64,000 bases of DNA from the NCBI GenBank assembly GCA_964509545.1, contig CAZDXQ010000005.1, positions 62,001 to 126,000 of the forward strand. Direction: 5' to 3'. The stretch comes from JADJWR01 sp964509545 (GTDB taxonomy: Bacteria > Pseudomonadota > Gammaproteobacteria > Burkholderiales > Burkholderiaceae_F). The translations under genes were made by a program, and so were the position numbers. The notes below the pieces were generated by a model that saw only the letters and a list, made by a program, of their open reading frames with translations, ran no database searches and was not told the origin of the DNA. This document shows, one piece after another, positions 53,647 to 63,839 of this stretch (positions are counted from its first letter, which is position 1; each line of letters begins with the position of its first letter).

Positions 53647-54622
53647 GGCCGAGCGCCTTCAGGAAATCGCTGCACTCGCGGTCCAGCGCGCTTTCCAGTT
53701 CGATCGGCTGGCCGCCGACCGGATGACGAAAGCGCATCGCCCACGCGTGCAGGAACATCCTCTTCAGGACTGCGCCGAATTCGCCGCGCGCGACGCGTCG
53801 GTTCAGTTCGAAGTCGCCGTACTTGTCGTCGCCGACTATCGGGAAACCGACATGGGCAAGATGCACGCGAATCTGGTGCGTGCGGCCGGTCTTCAGTTCC
53901 GCCTCGAGCAGCGAGAATTCGCCATAGCGCTGGCGAAGGTTGAGCACCGTGTGTGCCGCGGCACCCTCGTCCTCGTCAACCGACACGCGCCGCTCGCCGC
54001 TGGCAAGCTGGCGCTTGGACAACGGCAGCCGCACGTGCTGCCGGTCATTGACCCAGTCGCCGGCCACCAGCGCCAGATAGCGCTTGTCGACCTGTCCCTC
54101 GCGCAACTGCTCATGCAGCCCGAGCAGCGCGCGCCGGCTCTTGGCAAGCAGAAGAATGCCCGAGGTTTCGCGATCGAGTCGGTGCGCCAGTTCCAGGAAG
54201 GGCTGGTTCGGCCGTACCGCACGCACACACTCGATCAGTCCATGCGCGATGCCGCTGCCGCCGTGCGCCGCCAGTCCGGCCGGCTTGTCCACCGCCAGCA
54301 GGTGCTCATCCTCGAACAGCACCGGCGGCATCTGCGCCCGCACTGGCGGTGGCTTCGGCGCAGCAAGGCGCAGCGGCGGCACGCGGATCTGATCGCCTTC
54401 GGCGAGGCGCCGGTCGACGGCGGCGCGGGCACGGTTCACGCGCACCTCGCCGCTGCGGACGATCCGGTAGACATGGCTTGGCGGCACACCCTTGGCCAGC
54501 CGCAGCAGGAAGTTGTCGAGCCGCTGCCCTGCGGACTCCGGCCCCACCGTCACATAGCTGACTTGATCGGCGGCCAGCCGCAACACGCGCGCGGCCGGGC
54601 GCCCCTTGGCGGTGTCCTTCAT
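53639..54622 (-). CDS. rluC: 23S rRNA pseudouridine synthase RluC
   Basis: A 327-residue RluA-family synthase. An N-terminal S4 domain ('GQRLDNFLLRLAKGVP', 'YRIVRSGEVRVN') is followed by the catalytic domain with Asp150 in 'ELAHRLDRETSGILLLA' and 'ELKTGRTHQIRVHLAHVGFP'. RluC makes pseudouridines at 955, 2504 and 2580 of 23S rRNA. It is divergent from rne, as in E. coli and many betaproteobacteria. Confidence 0.94.
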   Translation of the reverse strand: MKDTAKGRPAARVLRLAADQVSYVTVGPESAGQRLDNFLLRLAKGVPPSHVYRIVRSGEVRVNRARAAVDRRLAEGDQIRVPPLRLAAPKPPPVRAQMPPVLFEDEHLLAVDKPAGLAAHGGSGIAHGLIECVRAVRPNQPFLELAHRLDRETSGILLLAKSRRALLGLHEQLREGQVDKRYLALVAGDWVNDRQHVRLPLSKRQLASGERRVSVDEDEGAAAHTVLNLRQRYGEFSLLEAELKTGRTHQIRVHLAHVGFPIVGDDKYGDFELNRRVARGEFGAVLKRMFLHAWAMRFRHPVGGQPIELESALDRECSDFLKALGRA

Positions 54623-54636
54623 CGTGCCGTTATACT
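54606..54636 (+). promoter_or_regulatory. Candidate rne promoter
   Basis: TATACT (54631-54636) matches five of six -10 positions. TTGGCG (54606-54611) is a fair -35 but with a long 19-base spacer. It overlaps the rluC 5' end. It would give an rne leader of about 540 bases. Confidence 0.4.
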
Positions 54637-55186
54637 TGCGCGCGCAGGACTTAGGCGGCGCTGTTGAAGTGGCGGTTCAAGTACCGCTGCAGACCTGTCG
54701 GAACGTGCAACGACGCTCCGACCGGGTCGCCGAGCACCTGCAGGGTGGCGATTGTAACGATGACCGCCGGCGAGCCCGAACCTCTGCCCGGTCGCCAGTT
54801 GCCAACCGAACGCGGCGGCGCGCGGTGGGGAATGCCACCGCCGCCGGGCGAAGCAAGCGGCAGCGGGCTCGACGAACGGGCCGGTTGCCGGATGGGCAAG
54901 AACAAGGAGCTGCGCCGCCTTCGGGTGTGGCCGGCTCGGCTGGATCGGATTCGTCGCAGCGCGCCGGGAGCACCGGCGTTGTCCCAAACAGGAACAAGGC
55001 GTCTCGTGTTCAGGCTCCCCTCGGTGTCCGTCTGCCTTCCCGCGCCCGACCGGCGCGGCATCGGCAGCGGCCGCGACGTCGCGGCGGATTCGCCGCGGCG
55101 AGGGTGCGCCGCACGTTCCGCCTGAGCCTGCCCGCGGCGTCCTCGGTCCGGCACAACGGCGCCGTCATGGCGCATGGAGTGTTGTG
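54637..55186 (+). other. Long 5' leader of rne
   Basis: About 550 bases between rluC and rne without a convincing gene. Open frames here give low-complexity Arg/Ala-rich products without ribosome sites. Several GC-rich inverted repeats occur, for example around GCGGTGGGGAATGCCACCGC near 54819. E. coli rne has a structured 361-base leader through which RNase E cleaves its own mRNA; a similar role is likely. Confidence 0.5.
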
Positions 55187-57940
55187 ATGAAGAGGATGCT
55201 CTTCAATGCCACCCATCCGGAAGAACTTCGGGTGGCGATCGTCGACGGCCAGCGGCTGGTCGACATCGATATCGAAACCGAGGGCCGCGAGCAGCGCAAG
55301 TCGAACATCTACAAGGGCGTCATCACCCGTGTGGAGCCCAGCCTGGAGGCCTGCTTCGTCGACTACGGCGAGGAGCGGCACGGCTTCCTGCCCTTCAAGG
55401 AGATCTCGCGCAGCTACTTCCGCCCGGGCGTCGACGTCGGCCGGGCCAAGATCAACGAGGCGGTGCGCGAGGGCGACGAACTGATCGTCCAGGTCGAGAA
55501 GGAGGAGCGCGGCAACAAGGGCGCGGCGCTGACAACCTTTGTTTCGCTGGCCGGCCGCTACCTGGTGCTGATGCCTAACAACCCGCGCGGCGGCGGCGTG
55601 TCGCGACGGATCGAGGGCGAGGATCGGCAGGAGTTGCGCGAGGCGATGGAGAGCCTCGACCTGCCGCCTGGCATGAGCGTGATCGCGCGCACGGCCGGCA
55701 TCGGCCGCGCGGCCTCTGAGCTGCAGTGGGACCTGAACTACCTGCTCAAGCTCTGGCACGCGGTGGCAGACGCCGCCTCGCCGATGTACCGCACCGAGGC
55801 CGGAGAAACCACGGCCGAGCCGGTGACCGACGGCAAGAAAAACAAGCGGCTGAACCCGGCGCCGTTCCTGATCTTCGAGGAATCGAGCCTGGTGATCCGC
55901 GCGATCCGCGACTACTTCCATCCGAGCATCGGCGAGATCCTGGTCGACACCGACGACATCGCCGAGCAGGCACGCCAGTTCATGGCGCACGTGATGCCGG
56001 ACATGGTCGGCCGCGTCAAGCGCTACAAGGACGACATCCCGCTTTTCTCGCGCTTCCAGATCGAGCACCAGATCGAGACCGCGCATTCGCGCATCGTGCA
56101 GCTGCCCTCGGGCGGATCGATCGTCATCGACCATACCGAAGCGCTGGTGTCGATCGACGTCAACTCGGCCCGCGCGACCAAGGGCTCCGACATCGAGGAA
56201 ACGGCGTTGCGCACCAACCTCGAGGCGGCCGACGAGGCGGCGCGCCAGCTGCGCCTGCGCGACCTCGGCGGCCTGATCGTGATCGACTTCATCGACATGG
56301 AGGAGTCGAAGAACCAGCGCGCGGTCGAGAACAAGCTGAAGGAGGCGCTGCACTACGACCGTGCCCGCGTGCAGATGGGCAAGATCTCGCGTTTCGGCCT
56401 GATGGAACTGTCGCGGCAGCGCCTGCGGCCGGCGCTGTCCGAAGGCAGCCACATCACCTGCCCGCGCTGCAACGGCGTGGGCGTGATCCGCGACACCGAA
56501 AGCTCCGCGCTGCACATCCTGCGCATCATCCAGGAAGAGGCGATGAAGGAGAACACGGCGGCGATCCACGCCCAGGTGCCGGTCGAGGCGGCGACCTTCC
56601 TGCTCAACGAGAAGCGGGTCGACATCGCCAAGCTCGAGGCGCGCCTGCGCGTATCGATCGTGCTGATCCCGAACAAGCACTTGGAGACGCCGCACTACAA
56701 GATCGAGCGCCTGCGCCACGACGACGAGCGGCTCGACCAGGCGAAGGCGAGCTACGAGCGCGCCGAGTCGCCTGCCGTGGATACGCCGTACACCGCGGCT
56801 GCGGCAGCGGAACGCGCCAAGCCGAAGCAGGAGGCCGTCGTGCGTGGCATCGTGCACGAGACGCCGGCGCCGGTGGCCGCATCGGCACCCCCGGCCGAGA
56901 TGCCGGCACCCGCCCCCGCTGCCGCCGGCCTCGCTGCACCCGCGCCCAGGCCATCGCTGATGGCGCGCCTGTGGGGATTGCTCACCGGCCGCCGCGAGCC
57001 CGAACAGATCGTCGTCGCACCCGTTGCGGCGGCGCCGGCGGCCGAATCCAGACCGCAACGCGCCGAGCGCGGCGGCGAACGCGGTCGCGACCGTCGCGAC
57101 CATCGCCGCGGTGGCCGCGGCCCGGGACGCGGCGAACGGCCCGAACGCGGCGAGCGACCGGAGCGCGGCGAACGTCGTGATCGCGAGAGCGCGGAAGCAA
57201 GGGAACCGAAACCGCGTCCGGCTGGCCCCGAGGCCACGCCTGTGACGGCGGGAGGACCTGCTGTCGCTGCAGTGTCGGAACGGCGCGAGCGCGCCGAAGG
57301 ACGGCGCGAGCGCCCGGCCCGTCCGCCCCGGGAGAAAACGGCAGAACCGGCCGGCGTTGCTCCGCCGACCGCTGCAGCCGAGACTGGGCCAACCGTCGCC
57401 GTCGCCGTCGAGGCCCCGGGCGCTGCGGGGATGACCGAGGAAGCCGGTGCCGGAGAAGAGCGCCGTCGCCGGCGCGGACGTCGGCGCCGCGGCCGGGGCG
57501 GACGCAGCGAAGGCGAGGGCCGCGAATCCGCGGTGACCGAGACCGGCGCCGACGAGTCCGCCGAAAAGGCCGCCGAAGAGGCAATTGCGGCCGAGGCCAT
57601 CGCTGCGGCGCCGTTGCCCATGACTCCGTCCATGGTAACGGTCCCCTCGCCGATGCCGGAGCCGCGGCCGACGTCGACGCCCATCGTCATCAGCCGTCCG
57701 CCGGCCGCCGTACCGGCACCGATGTCGATGGAAGAACTGCGTCCGCTTCTCGATCAGGCCGGCTTGACGCTGGTGCAGACCGAGCCGATGAAGCTCGCCG
57801 ACGTGCTGGCGCGCATCGCGCGTGAGCCTAGACCGGAACGGGTGCCGCGCCAGCGGCCCGCGCTGCCGCCGCTGGACAGCGGTCCGCTGATCCAGGTCGA
57901 AACCCGGCGCAGCGCGGGGTCGTCGCACAACGCGGGCTGA
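55187..57940 (+). CDS. rne: Ribonuclease E
   Basis: A 917-residue endoribonuclease, the scaffold of the RNA degradosome. The start is the second of adjacent GTG-ATG codons, giving the standard 'MKRMLFNATHPEELRVAIVD'. The catalytic half covers about 1-530: an S1 domain, catalytic Asp324 ('VSIDVNSARATKG') and Asp367 ('VIDFIDMEES') with the E. coli spacing of 43, and the zinc-link Cys425/Cys428 ('CPRCNGVGVIRD'). The C-terminal half is a disordered Pro/Ala/Arg/Glu-rich tail with an arginine-rich RNA-binding patch near 760 ('ERRRRRRGRRRRGRGG'). It heads a run with moaA downstream, but probably ends its own transcript. Confidence 0.97.
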   Translation: MKRMLFNATHPEELRVAIVDGQRLVDIDIETEGREQRKSNIYKGVITRVEPSLEACFVDYGEERHGFLPFKEISRSYFRPGVDVGRAKINEAVREGDELIVQVEKEERGNKGAALTTFVSLAGRYLVLMPNNPRGGGVSRRIEGEDRQELREAMESLDLPPGMSVIARTAGIGRAASELQWDLNYLLKLWHAVADAASPMYRTEAGETTAEPVTDGKKNKRLNPAPFLIFEESSLVIRAIRDYFHPSIGEILVDTDDIAEQARQFMAHVMPDMVGRVKRYKDDIPLFSRFQIEHQIETAHSRIVQLPSGGSIVIDHTEALVSIDVNSARATKGSDIEETALRTNLEAADEAARQLRLRDLGGLIVIDFIDMEESKNQRAVENKLKEALHYDRARVQMGKISRFGLMELSRQRLRPALSEGSHITCPRCNGVGVIRDTESSALHILRIIQEEAMKENTAAIHAQVPVEAATFLLNEKRVDIAKLEARLRVSIVLIPNKHLETPHYKIERLRHDDERLDQAKASYERAESPAVDTPYTAAAAAERAKPKQEAVVRGIVHETPAPVAASAPPAEMPAPAPAAAGLAAPAPRPSLMARLWGLLTGRREPEQIVVAPVAAAPAAESRPQRAERGGERGRDRRDHRRGGRGPGRGERPERGERPERGERRDRESAEAREPKPRPAGPEATPVTAGGPAVAAVSERRERAEGRRERPARPPREKTAEPAGVAPPTAAAETGPTVAVAVEAPGAAGMTEEAGAGEERRRRRGRRRRGRGGRSEGEGRESAVTETGADESAEKAAEEAIAAEAIAAAPLPMTPSMVTVPSPMPEPRPTSTPIVISRPPAAVPAPMSMEELRPLLDQAGLTLVQTEPMKLADVLARIAREPRPERVPRQRPALPPLDSGPLIQVETRRSAGSSHNAG
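57128..57181 (+). repeat. Three 18-base tandem repeats in the rne tail
   Basis: Units 57128-57145, 57146-57163 and 57164-57181 each begin CGCGGCGA and encode R-G-E-R-P-E or a close variant. They lie in the disordered degradosome scaffold and form part of an Arg/Gly/Glu-rich RNA-binding stretch. Copy number may vary between strains. Confidence 0.75.
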
Positions 57941-58009
57941 TTCGCGTCGGCAGGCAAGCGCCACACCGCCGGCACACCGGTAACATCGCAGCGATCGGAT
58001 GCCAAAGCG

Positions 58010-59107
<1,098 letters not shown>

Positions 59108-59125
59108 TCCGCCGCCGCCTTTGCC

Positions 59126-59722
59126 TTGAGTCCGCCGACCCGCGACGAAATCACCGGCTTGGTGCTTGCCGGCGGACGCGGTGCGCGGATGGGTGGCGTT
59201 GACAAGGGCCTGGTCGAGTTCGGCGGCCGCACGCTCGTCGAAAGGGTGATCGAGCGGCTTCAGCCGCAGGTGAAGTCGGCTCTGATCAGCGCCAACCGCA
59301 ATCTCGACCGCTACCGCGGCTTCGGCCATCCGGTGCTGCTCGATGCCGACGACGGGCTCGAGCCTTTTCCCGGGCCGCTGGCCGGAATCCTCGCTGGTTT
59401 GCGGTCGGCGACGACGCCGTGGCTCGCCGTCGTGCCTTGCGACGCGCCGTTCCTGCCGGCAGATCTCGTTGCGCACCTGGCCGCGGCGCTGGCCGGCGCC
59501 CGTGCCGCCGTCGCGCATGTCGGCGACAAGATGGAGCCGGTGTTCTGCCTGCTGCATGTCGACCTGGCCGACGACCTCGCCGCCGCGCTCGCGAACGGCG
59601 AACGGCGCACCGAAGCCTGGCTGCGCAGCGTCGGCGCCGCGCCGGCGGTCTTTCTTGTCGCGGAAACGTTCGCCAACTTCAACACGCTGCAGGAACTGCG
59701 CGCCCGCAATGGCCGTGAATGA
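59126..59722 (+). CDS. mobA: Molybdenum cofactor guanylyltransferase MobA
   Basis: A 198-residue nucleotidyltransferase that attaches GMP to molybdopterin to form the MGD cofactor. 'LVLAGGRGARMGGVDKGLVE' is the GTP-binding signature, followed by 'PFPGPLAGILAGL' and 'VVPCDAPFLPADL'. The only start in range is TTG at 59126, with no evident ribosome site, so it may depend on read-through from moaA 18 bases upstream. The 3' end overlaps moeA by 14 bases. Confidence 0.92.
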   Translation: MSPPTRDEITGLVLAGGRGARMGGVDKGLVEFGGRTLVERVIERLQPQVKSALISANRNLDRYRGFGHPVLLDADDGLEPFPGPLAGILAGLRSATTPWLAVVPCDAPFLPADLVAHLAAALAGARAAVAHVGDKMEPVFCLLHVDLADDLAAALANGERRTEAWLRSVGAAPAVFLVAETFANFNTLQELRARNGRE

Positions 59723-60926
59723 GCTGACGCCGGCGCAGGCGCTTGACGCGCTGGTGCGCGAATTCGCGCCGGTACGGGAGTCCGAGACCGTCGACCTCGC
59801 GGCAGCGACAGGCCGGGTTCTGGCTACGGCGCTGGCATCGACCGTCGACCTGCCGGCGTTCGACAACTCGGCAATGGACGGCTATGCACTGCGCGCAGCC
59901 GACCTGCAGCCCGGACACTGGCTGCACGAGATTGGCCGCGCCTACGCCGGCCACGGCTTCGCCGGCCGCGTCGAAACCGGAACCTGTGTGCGCATCATGA
60001 CCGGCGCACCGCTGCCAGCCGGCGCCGACACCGTGGTCATGCTGGAAGATGTCACCGCCGACGGCACGACGGTCCGAGTCGAACAGCCACCCGCCGCCGG
60101 CGCCAACATCCGCCGGCGGGGAGAACACATCCGCTGCGGCGATATCGTCCTGCATCCCGGCCGCGTACTGCGAGCGGCCGAAATCGGGCTGGCGGCTGCC
60201 GTTGGGGCGAGCCAGCTGACCGTGTACCGGCGGCTGCGCATTGGCGTGCTGTCCACCGGTGACGAGCTTGCCGACGCGCCGCAGCCGCTGGTCAGAGCGG
60301 GCAGTTACGACGCCAACCGGCCGCTGCTGCAGGCAAGCCTGCGGCGCGCCGGCTTCGTCATTCATGATCTCGGCATCTGCGGCGATACCGCGCAGGCCTT
60401 CGACGCGGCCTTGGCGCGTGGCCACGAACTCCGACTCGATGCGCTGCTTGTCAGCGGCGGCGCCGCCCAGGGCGATGCTGATGTCGTGCGTGCGGCCGAC
60501 GGCGTACGTTTCGTGCCGCTGAACATCCGCCCCGGGCGCGGCATCGCGGTGGCGCGGATCGACGGCGACGGGGCGCACATGTTGATGCTCGGCCTGCCCG
60601 GCAACGCGGTGGCCGCGTTCGTGATGTTCCATGTGCTGGCGCGCCCGTTGCTGCTGCATCTGGCTGGCGCCGAGGCGCGGCTTCCGCAGTTCATACCCTT
60701 GCCGCTGGCCGGCGACGTGCGGCTGCGTGGCGGTCGCGTCGACTATCGACGCGCGCGTTTCGTTCGCGACGCGCAGGGCCGGCTGCGCGTGCAGCCGCTG
60801 CGTGAGCAGGGATCGGCGATGCTGCGCACCGTTGTCGACGCCGACGCGCTGATCGCCCTCGGACCGCAGTGCGCCTATGCGGACGGCGATAGGGTCGACA
60901 CGCTGCCGCTGGCAATGCTCGACTGA
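59709..60926 (+). CDS. moeA: Molybdopterin molybdenumtransferase MoeA
   Basis: A 405-residue enzyme inserting molybdate into adenylated molybdopterin. 'DLPAFDNSAMDGYALRAADL', 'RIMTGAPLPAGADTVVMLED' and 'VLSTGDEL' are standard. Two usual motifs deviate: 'SGGAAQGDAD' (from residue 249) where GGVSVGDYD-like sequence is common, and 'LGLPGNAVAAFVMF' where LPGNPVSA is common. Despite this the fold order is complete. ATG at 59709 lies within mobA; GTG at 59715 is an alternative. It is the last gene of the molybdenum group; no moaB-E or modABC are here. Confidence 0.93.
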   Translation: MAVNELTPAQALDALVREFAPVRESETVDLAAATGRVLATALASTVDLPAFDNSAMDGYALRAADLQPGHWLHEIGRAYAGHGFAGRVETGTCVRIMTGAPLPAGADTVVMLEDVTADGTTVRVEQPPAAGANIRRRGEHIRCGDIVLHPGRVLRAAEIGLAAAVGASQLTVYRRLRIGVLSTGDELADAPQPLVRAGSYDANRPLLQASLRRAGFVIHDLGICGDTAQAFDAALARGHELRLDALLVSGGAAQGDADVVRAADGVRFVPLNIRPGRGIAVARIDGDGAHMLMLGLPGNAVAAFVMFHVLARPLLLHLAGAEARLPQFIPLPLAGDVRLRGGRVDYRRARFVRDAQGRLRVQPLREQGSAMLRTVVDADALIALGPQCAYADGDRVDTLPLAMLD

Positions 60927-61005
60927 AAACGCGCCGGTAGCGCGCCTGCATCGCGGCGCGCGGCCGGCCGTGTCGCGGTTTCGCCGCCGCCTGCCGCCGC
61001 GGCCC

Positions 61006-62424
61006 TCAGAACCGCTTCATCAGCTCGAGAACGCGACGCACGAGCGAGCTGTACGGCGGCATGAAAAGCCCCATGCCGTTCAGCCGCGACTGCAGGAACA
61101 CCGGCGTCATCTTGCTGAAGGTCTCGAAGCCGTGACGGCCGTGATAATGGCCCATGCCCGAAGGGCCGACGCCGCCGAAAGGAAGTTCCTCCTGCGCCAC
61201 ATGCATCAGCGTCTCGTTGATGCACACGCCGCCGGCCTGCAGGTTGTGCAGCGCCCAGTCGGTTCGCTTGCCGTCGTTGTCGAACCAGTACAGCGCCAGC
61301 GGCTTGGGCAGCGCATTGATCCTCGCCACCGCATCTTCGATCCGGTCGTAGGGCAGCAGCGGCAGCAGCGGGCCGAAAATCTCCTCGCGCATCACGTCGA
61401 GCGCCGCCGGCGGATCGATCAGCAGTGCCGGCGCAAGGCGGTGACGCGCGTCGTCACGGGCGCGGCCCTCGAACAGATTCTCGATGCGAACGCCGGCCTC
61501 CTTCGCCTGGTCGAGATAACCGGTCAGTCGCGCGTAGTGCCGGGTGTTGACCACGGCGCAGAAGTCGCGGTTGACGAGCCCCGCCGGGAACATCTTGCGC
61601 GCGCGCAGCTTCGCCTCCTCGACGAAGGGCTGCACCAACTTGCGCGGCAGCAGCACATAGTCGGGTGCGACGCAGGTCTGCCCGGCATTGAGCAGCTTGC
61701 CGGCCAGGATCCGCGTCACTGCCCGCCGCACGGGGTAGCCGGGCGCGACCACGGTCGGTGATTTGCCGCCGAGTTCGAGCGTCACCGGGGTCAGGTTGGC
61801 CGCGGCGGCCGCCATCACCCGCTTGCCCACCGCCGTCGAGCCGGTGAACAGCAGATGATCGAATGGCAGACCGGAAAACGCCTGCGCCACCTCCGCATCA
61901 CCGGTGATTACTGCCACTTCCTCGGGGGCGAAGTACTTGTCGCACAGCGTCTTGAAGAAAGCCGAGAAGTTCGGCGTGAACTCCGACATCTTCACCAGCA
62001 CGCGGTTGCCCGCCACCAGCGCGCCGACCATCGGCCCAATGGCGAGATAAAGCGGGTAGTTCCACGGAACGATGACGCCGACGACGCCCAGCGGCCGCGG
62101 CTGGATCTCGGCGCGCGCCGGCAGGAACCACTTCGACACCCAGACGCGTTCCGGCGTCATCCACCGCTTGCCCGAGCGCAGGGCGCCGTTGATTTCGGCC
62201 AGCGACGGATAGATCTCGGCGATCTGCGTCTCGATCGACGGCCTGCCGCCGAAGTCGGCGTCGATCTTGCGTTCGATCTCGTCCTCGTTCTCGCAGACGA
62301 GGCGGCGCAACCGCTGCAGGCGGTCGCGCCGTTCAGGCCATTGCGAATGCGGATGCTGCGCGAAGGCAGCGCGCTGCAGTTCGAACATCGACTGCAGGTC
62401 GGTCGGGGCGTCGTTCGGTTTCAT
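61006..62424 (-). CDS. Aldehyde dehydrogenase, coniferyl-aldehyde dehydrogenase type
   Basis: A 472-residue NAD(P)-dependent aldehyde dehydrogenase. Catalytic Cys251 is in 'LNAGQTCVAPDYVLLP' and Glu217 in 'TLELGGKSPTVV'. 'VIVPWNYPLYLAIGPMVGAL' and the 'GMGHYHGRHGFETFSKMTPV' C-terminus place it with coniferyl-aldehyde and fatty-aldehyde dehydrogenases (CalB/ALDH3-like). The hydrophobic C-terminal end might associate with the membrane. It converges with moeA and is divergent from the transporter; neither neighbour suggests a substrate. Confidence 0.88.
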   Translation of the reverse strand: MKPNDAPTDLQSMFELQRAAFAQHPHSQWPERRDRLQRLRRLVCENEDEIERKIDADFGGRPSIETQIAEIYPSLAEINGALRSGKRWMTPERVWVSKWFLPARAEIQPRPLGVVGVIVPWNYPLYLAIGPMVGALVAGNRVLVKMSEFTPNFSAFFKTLCDKYFAPEEVAVITGDAEVAQAFSGLPFDHLLFTGSTAVGKRVMAAAAANLTPVTLELGGKSPTVVAPGYPVRRAVTRILAGKLLNAGQTCVAPDYVLLPRKLVQPFVEEAKLRARKMFPAGLVNRDFCAVVNTRHYARLTGYLDQAKEAGVRIENLFEGRARDDARHRLAPALLIDPPAALDVMREEIFGPLLPLLPYDRIEDAVARINALPKPLALYWFDNDGKRTDWALHNLQAGGVCINETLMHVAQEELPFGGVGPSGMGHYHGRHGFETFSKMTPVFLQSRLNGMGLFMPPYSSLVRRVLELMKRF

Positions 62425-62594
62425 CAGCGCATCGGCGACGAGAAATCACAAACCGATGTTAGCCGCCGAAGGCCACTGCCGTTGCCGAGCAATCGCACTA
62501 ACTGTTCGGGAACTTCGTCTCCGCGGGCGCTCCGCGGATGCTTGCCGCAACGCGTCAATTGCTGCAAAGTGCGTCCGCGCGCCCAACTTCGTCG

Positions 62595-63839
62595 ATGACG
62601 GTCCTCCACCAACTGTTCGGCATCGGTGCCATGCTGGCTCTGGCGTGGGCCCTTTCAGAGGACCGGCGGCGGATTGCATGGCGCACGGTGGCCAGCGCGG
62701 TGCTGTTGGCGCTCGTGCTCGCCGCGGCTCTGCTGAAACTGCCACCGCTCGCCGATCTGCTGCAGCGGCTGAATGCCGTAGTGGACGCGCTGAACCGCGC
62801 GACGCAGGCCGGAACCTCCTTCGTCTTCGGTTACGTCGGCGGCGGCGAGCTGCCCTTTGCGCCGACGCACCCGCAGGCCAGCTTCGTCCTTGCCTTCCAG
62901 GCGCTGCCGCTGGTGCTGGTGATCGCAGCGCTTTCCGCGCTCCTGTTTCACTGGCGCGTGATGCCGGTGGTCGTGCATGCCTTCGCCTGGCTGCTCAGGC
63001 GCACGCTCGGCGTCGGCGGCGCGGTCGGCGTCTCGGCCGCGGCCAACGTCTTCGTCGGCATGGTCGAGGCGCCGCTGGTCATCGCGCCTTACCTGGCGCG
63101 ACTGTCGCGCGGCGAACTGTTCATCGTAATGAACTGCGGGATGGCGACGATCGCCGGCACCGTGCTGGTGCTTTACGCGACCTTTCTCGCGCCGGTGGTG
63201 CCCAACGCGCTCGGCCACCTGCTCGTCGCCTCTTTTGTCGCCACGCCGGTGGCCATTGCGGTCGCGGCCCTGCTGGTGCCTTCGCCACTGACTGATGCCA
63301 GCGACGTGCGGCTGCACAGTGAGGACGCCAACGCCGTTGCCGCGGTCACGCGCGGCACGCTCGAAGGGTTGCAGTTGCTGCTGAACATCGTCGCCATGCT
63401 GCTCGTCTTCGTCGCACTGGTGGCGCTGGCAAACGCCGCGCTCGGGCTGCTGCCGCCGGTGGCTGGCGCCGCCTTGTCGCTCGAACGCATCTTCGGCTGG
63501 GTCTTTGCCCCGCTGGCGTGGCTGATCGGCATTCCGGCGCAGGAGGCCGCGGTGGCGGGCAGCCTGCTCGGCAAGAAGACGGTGCTGAACGAACTGATCG
63601 CCTATCTCGACCTGGCGCACCTGCCTGCCGACCAGCTGTCGCCGCGCAGCCGTCTGTTGCTCGCCTACGCGCTGTGCGGCTTTGCCAACTTCGGCAGTCT
63701 CGGCATCATGCTCGGCGGCCTCGCCGCACTGCTGCCGCCGGAGCGGCGCACCGAACTGGCCGAACTCGGCATGAAGTCGGTGCTGGCCGGCCTGCTGTCG
63801 ACCTGCCTGACCGCGGCCATCGTCGGCCTCATCGTATGA
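62595..63839 (+). CDS. CNT-family nucleoside transporter (NupC-like)
   Basis: A 414-residue polytopic membrane protein of the concentrative nucleoside transporter family, driven by proton or sodium gradients. 'AGTSFVFGYVGGGELPF' and 'VGVSAAANVFVGMVEAPLVI' are the pore-loop motifs, followed by 'NCGMATIAGTVLVLYA', 'IPAQEAAVAGSLLGKKTVLN' and 'LCGFANFGSLGIMLGGLAAL', where N/G residues line the nucleoside site. ATG at 62595 starts just before the first membrane segment; the frame is open from 62538. It overlaps the acetyltransferase gene by 4 bases. Confidence 0.9.
   Translation: MTVLHQLFGIGAMLALAWALSEDRRRIAWRTVASAVLLALVLAAALLKLPPLADLLQRLNAVVDALNRATQAGTSFVFGYVGGGELPFAPTHPQASFVLAFQALPLVLVIAALSALLFHWRVMPVVVHAFAWLLRRTLGVGGAVGVSAAANVFVGMVEAPLVIAPYLARLSRGELFIVMNCGMATIAGTVLVLYATFLAPVVPNALGHLLVASFVATPVAIAVAALLVPSPLTDASDVRLHSEDANAVAAVTRGTLEGLQLLLNIVAMLLVFVALVALANAALGLLPPVAGAALSLERIFGWVFAPLAWLIGIPAQEAAVAGSLLGKKTVLNELIAYLDLAHLPADQLSPRSRLLLAYALCGFANFGSLGIMLGGLAALLPPERRTELAELGMKSVLAGLLSTCLTAAIVGLIV

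Noticed and set aside
54606..55187. A 193-codon open frame in the rne leader
   Set aside because: No domain, no ribosome site and low-complexity sequence; the stretch is better explained as untranslated leader.
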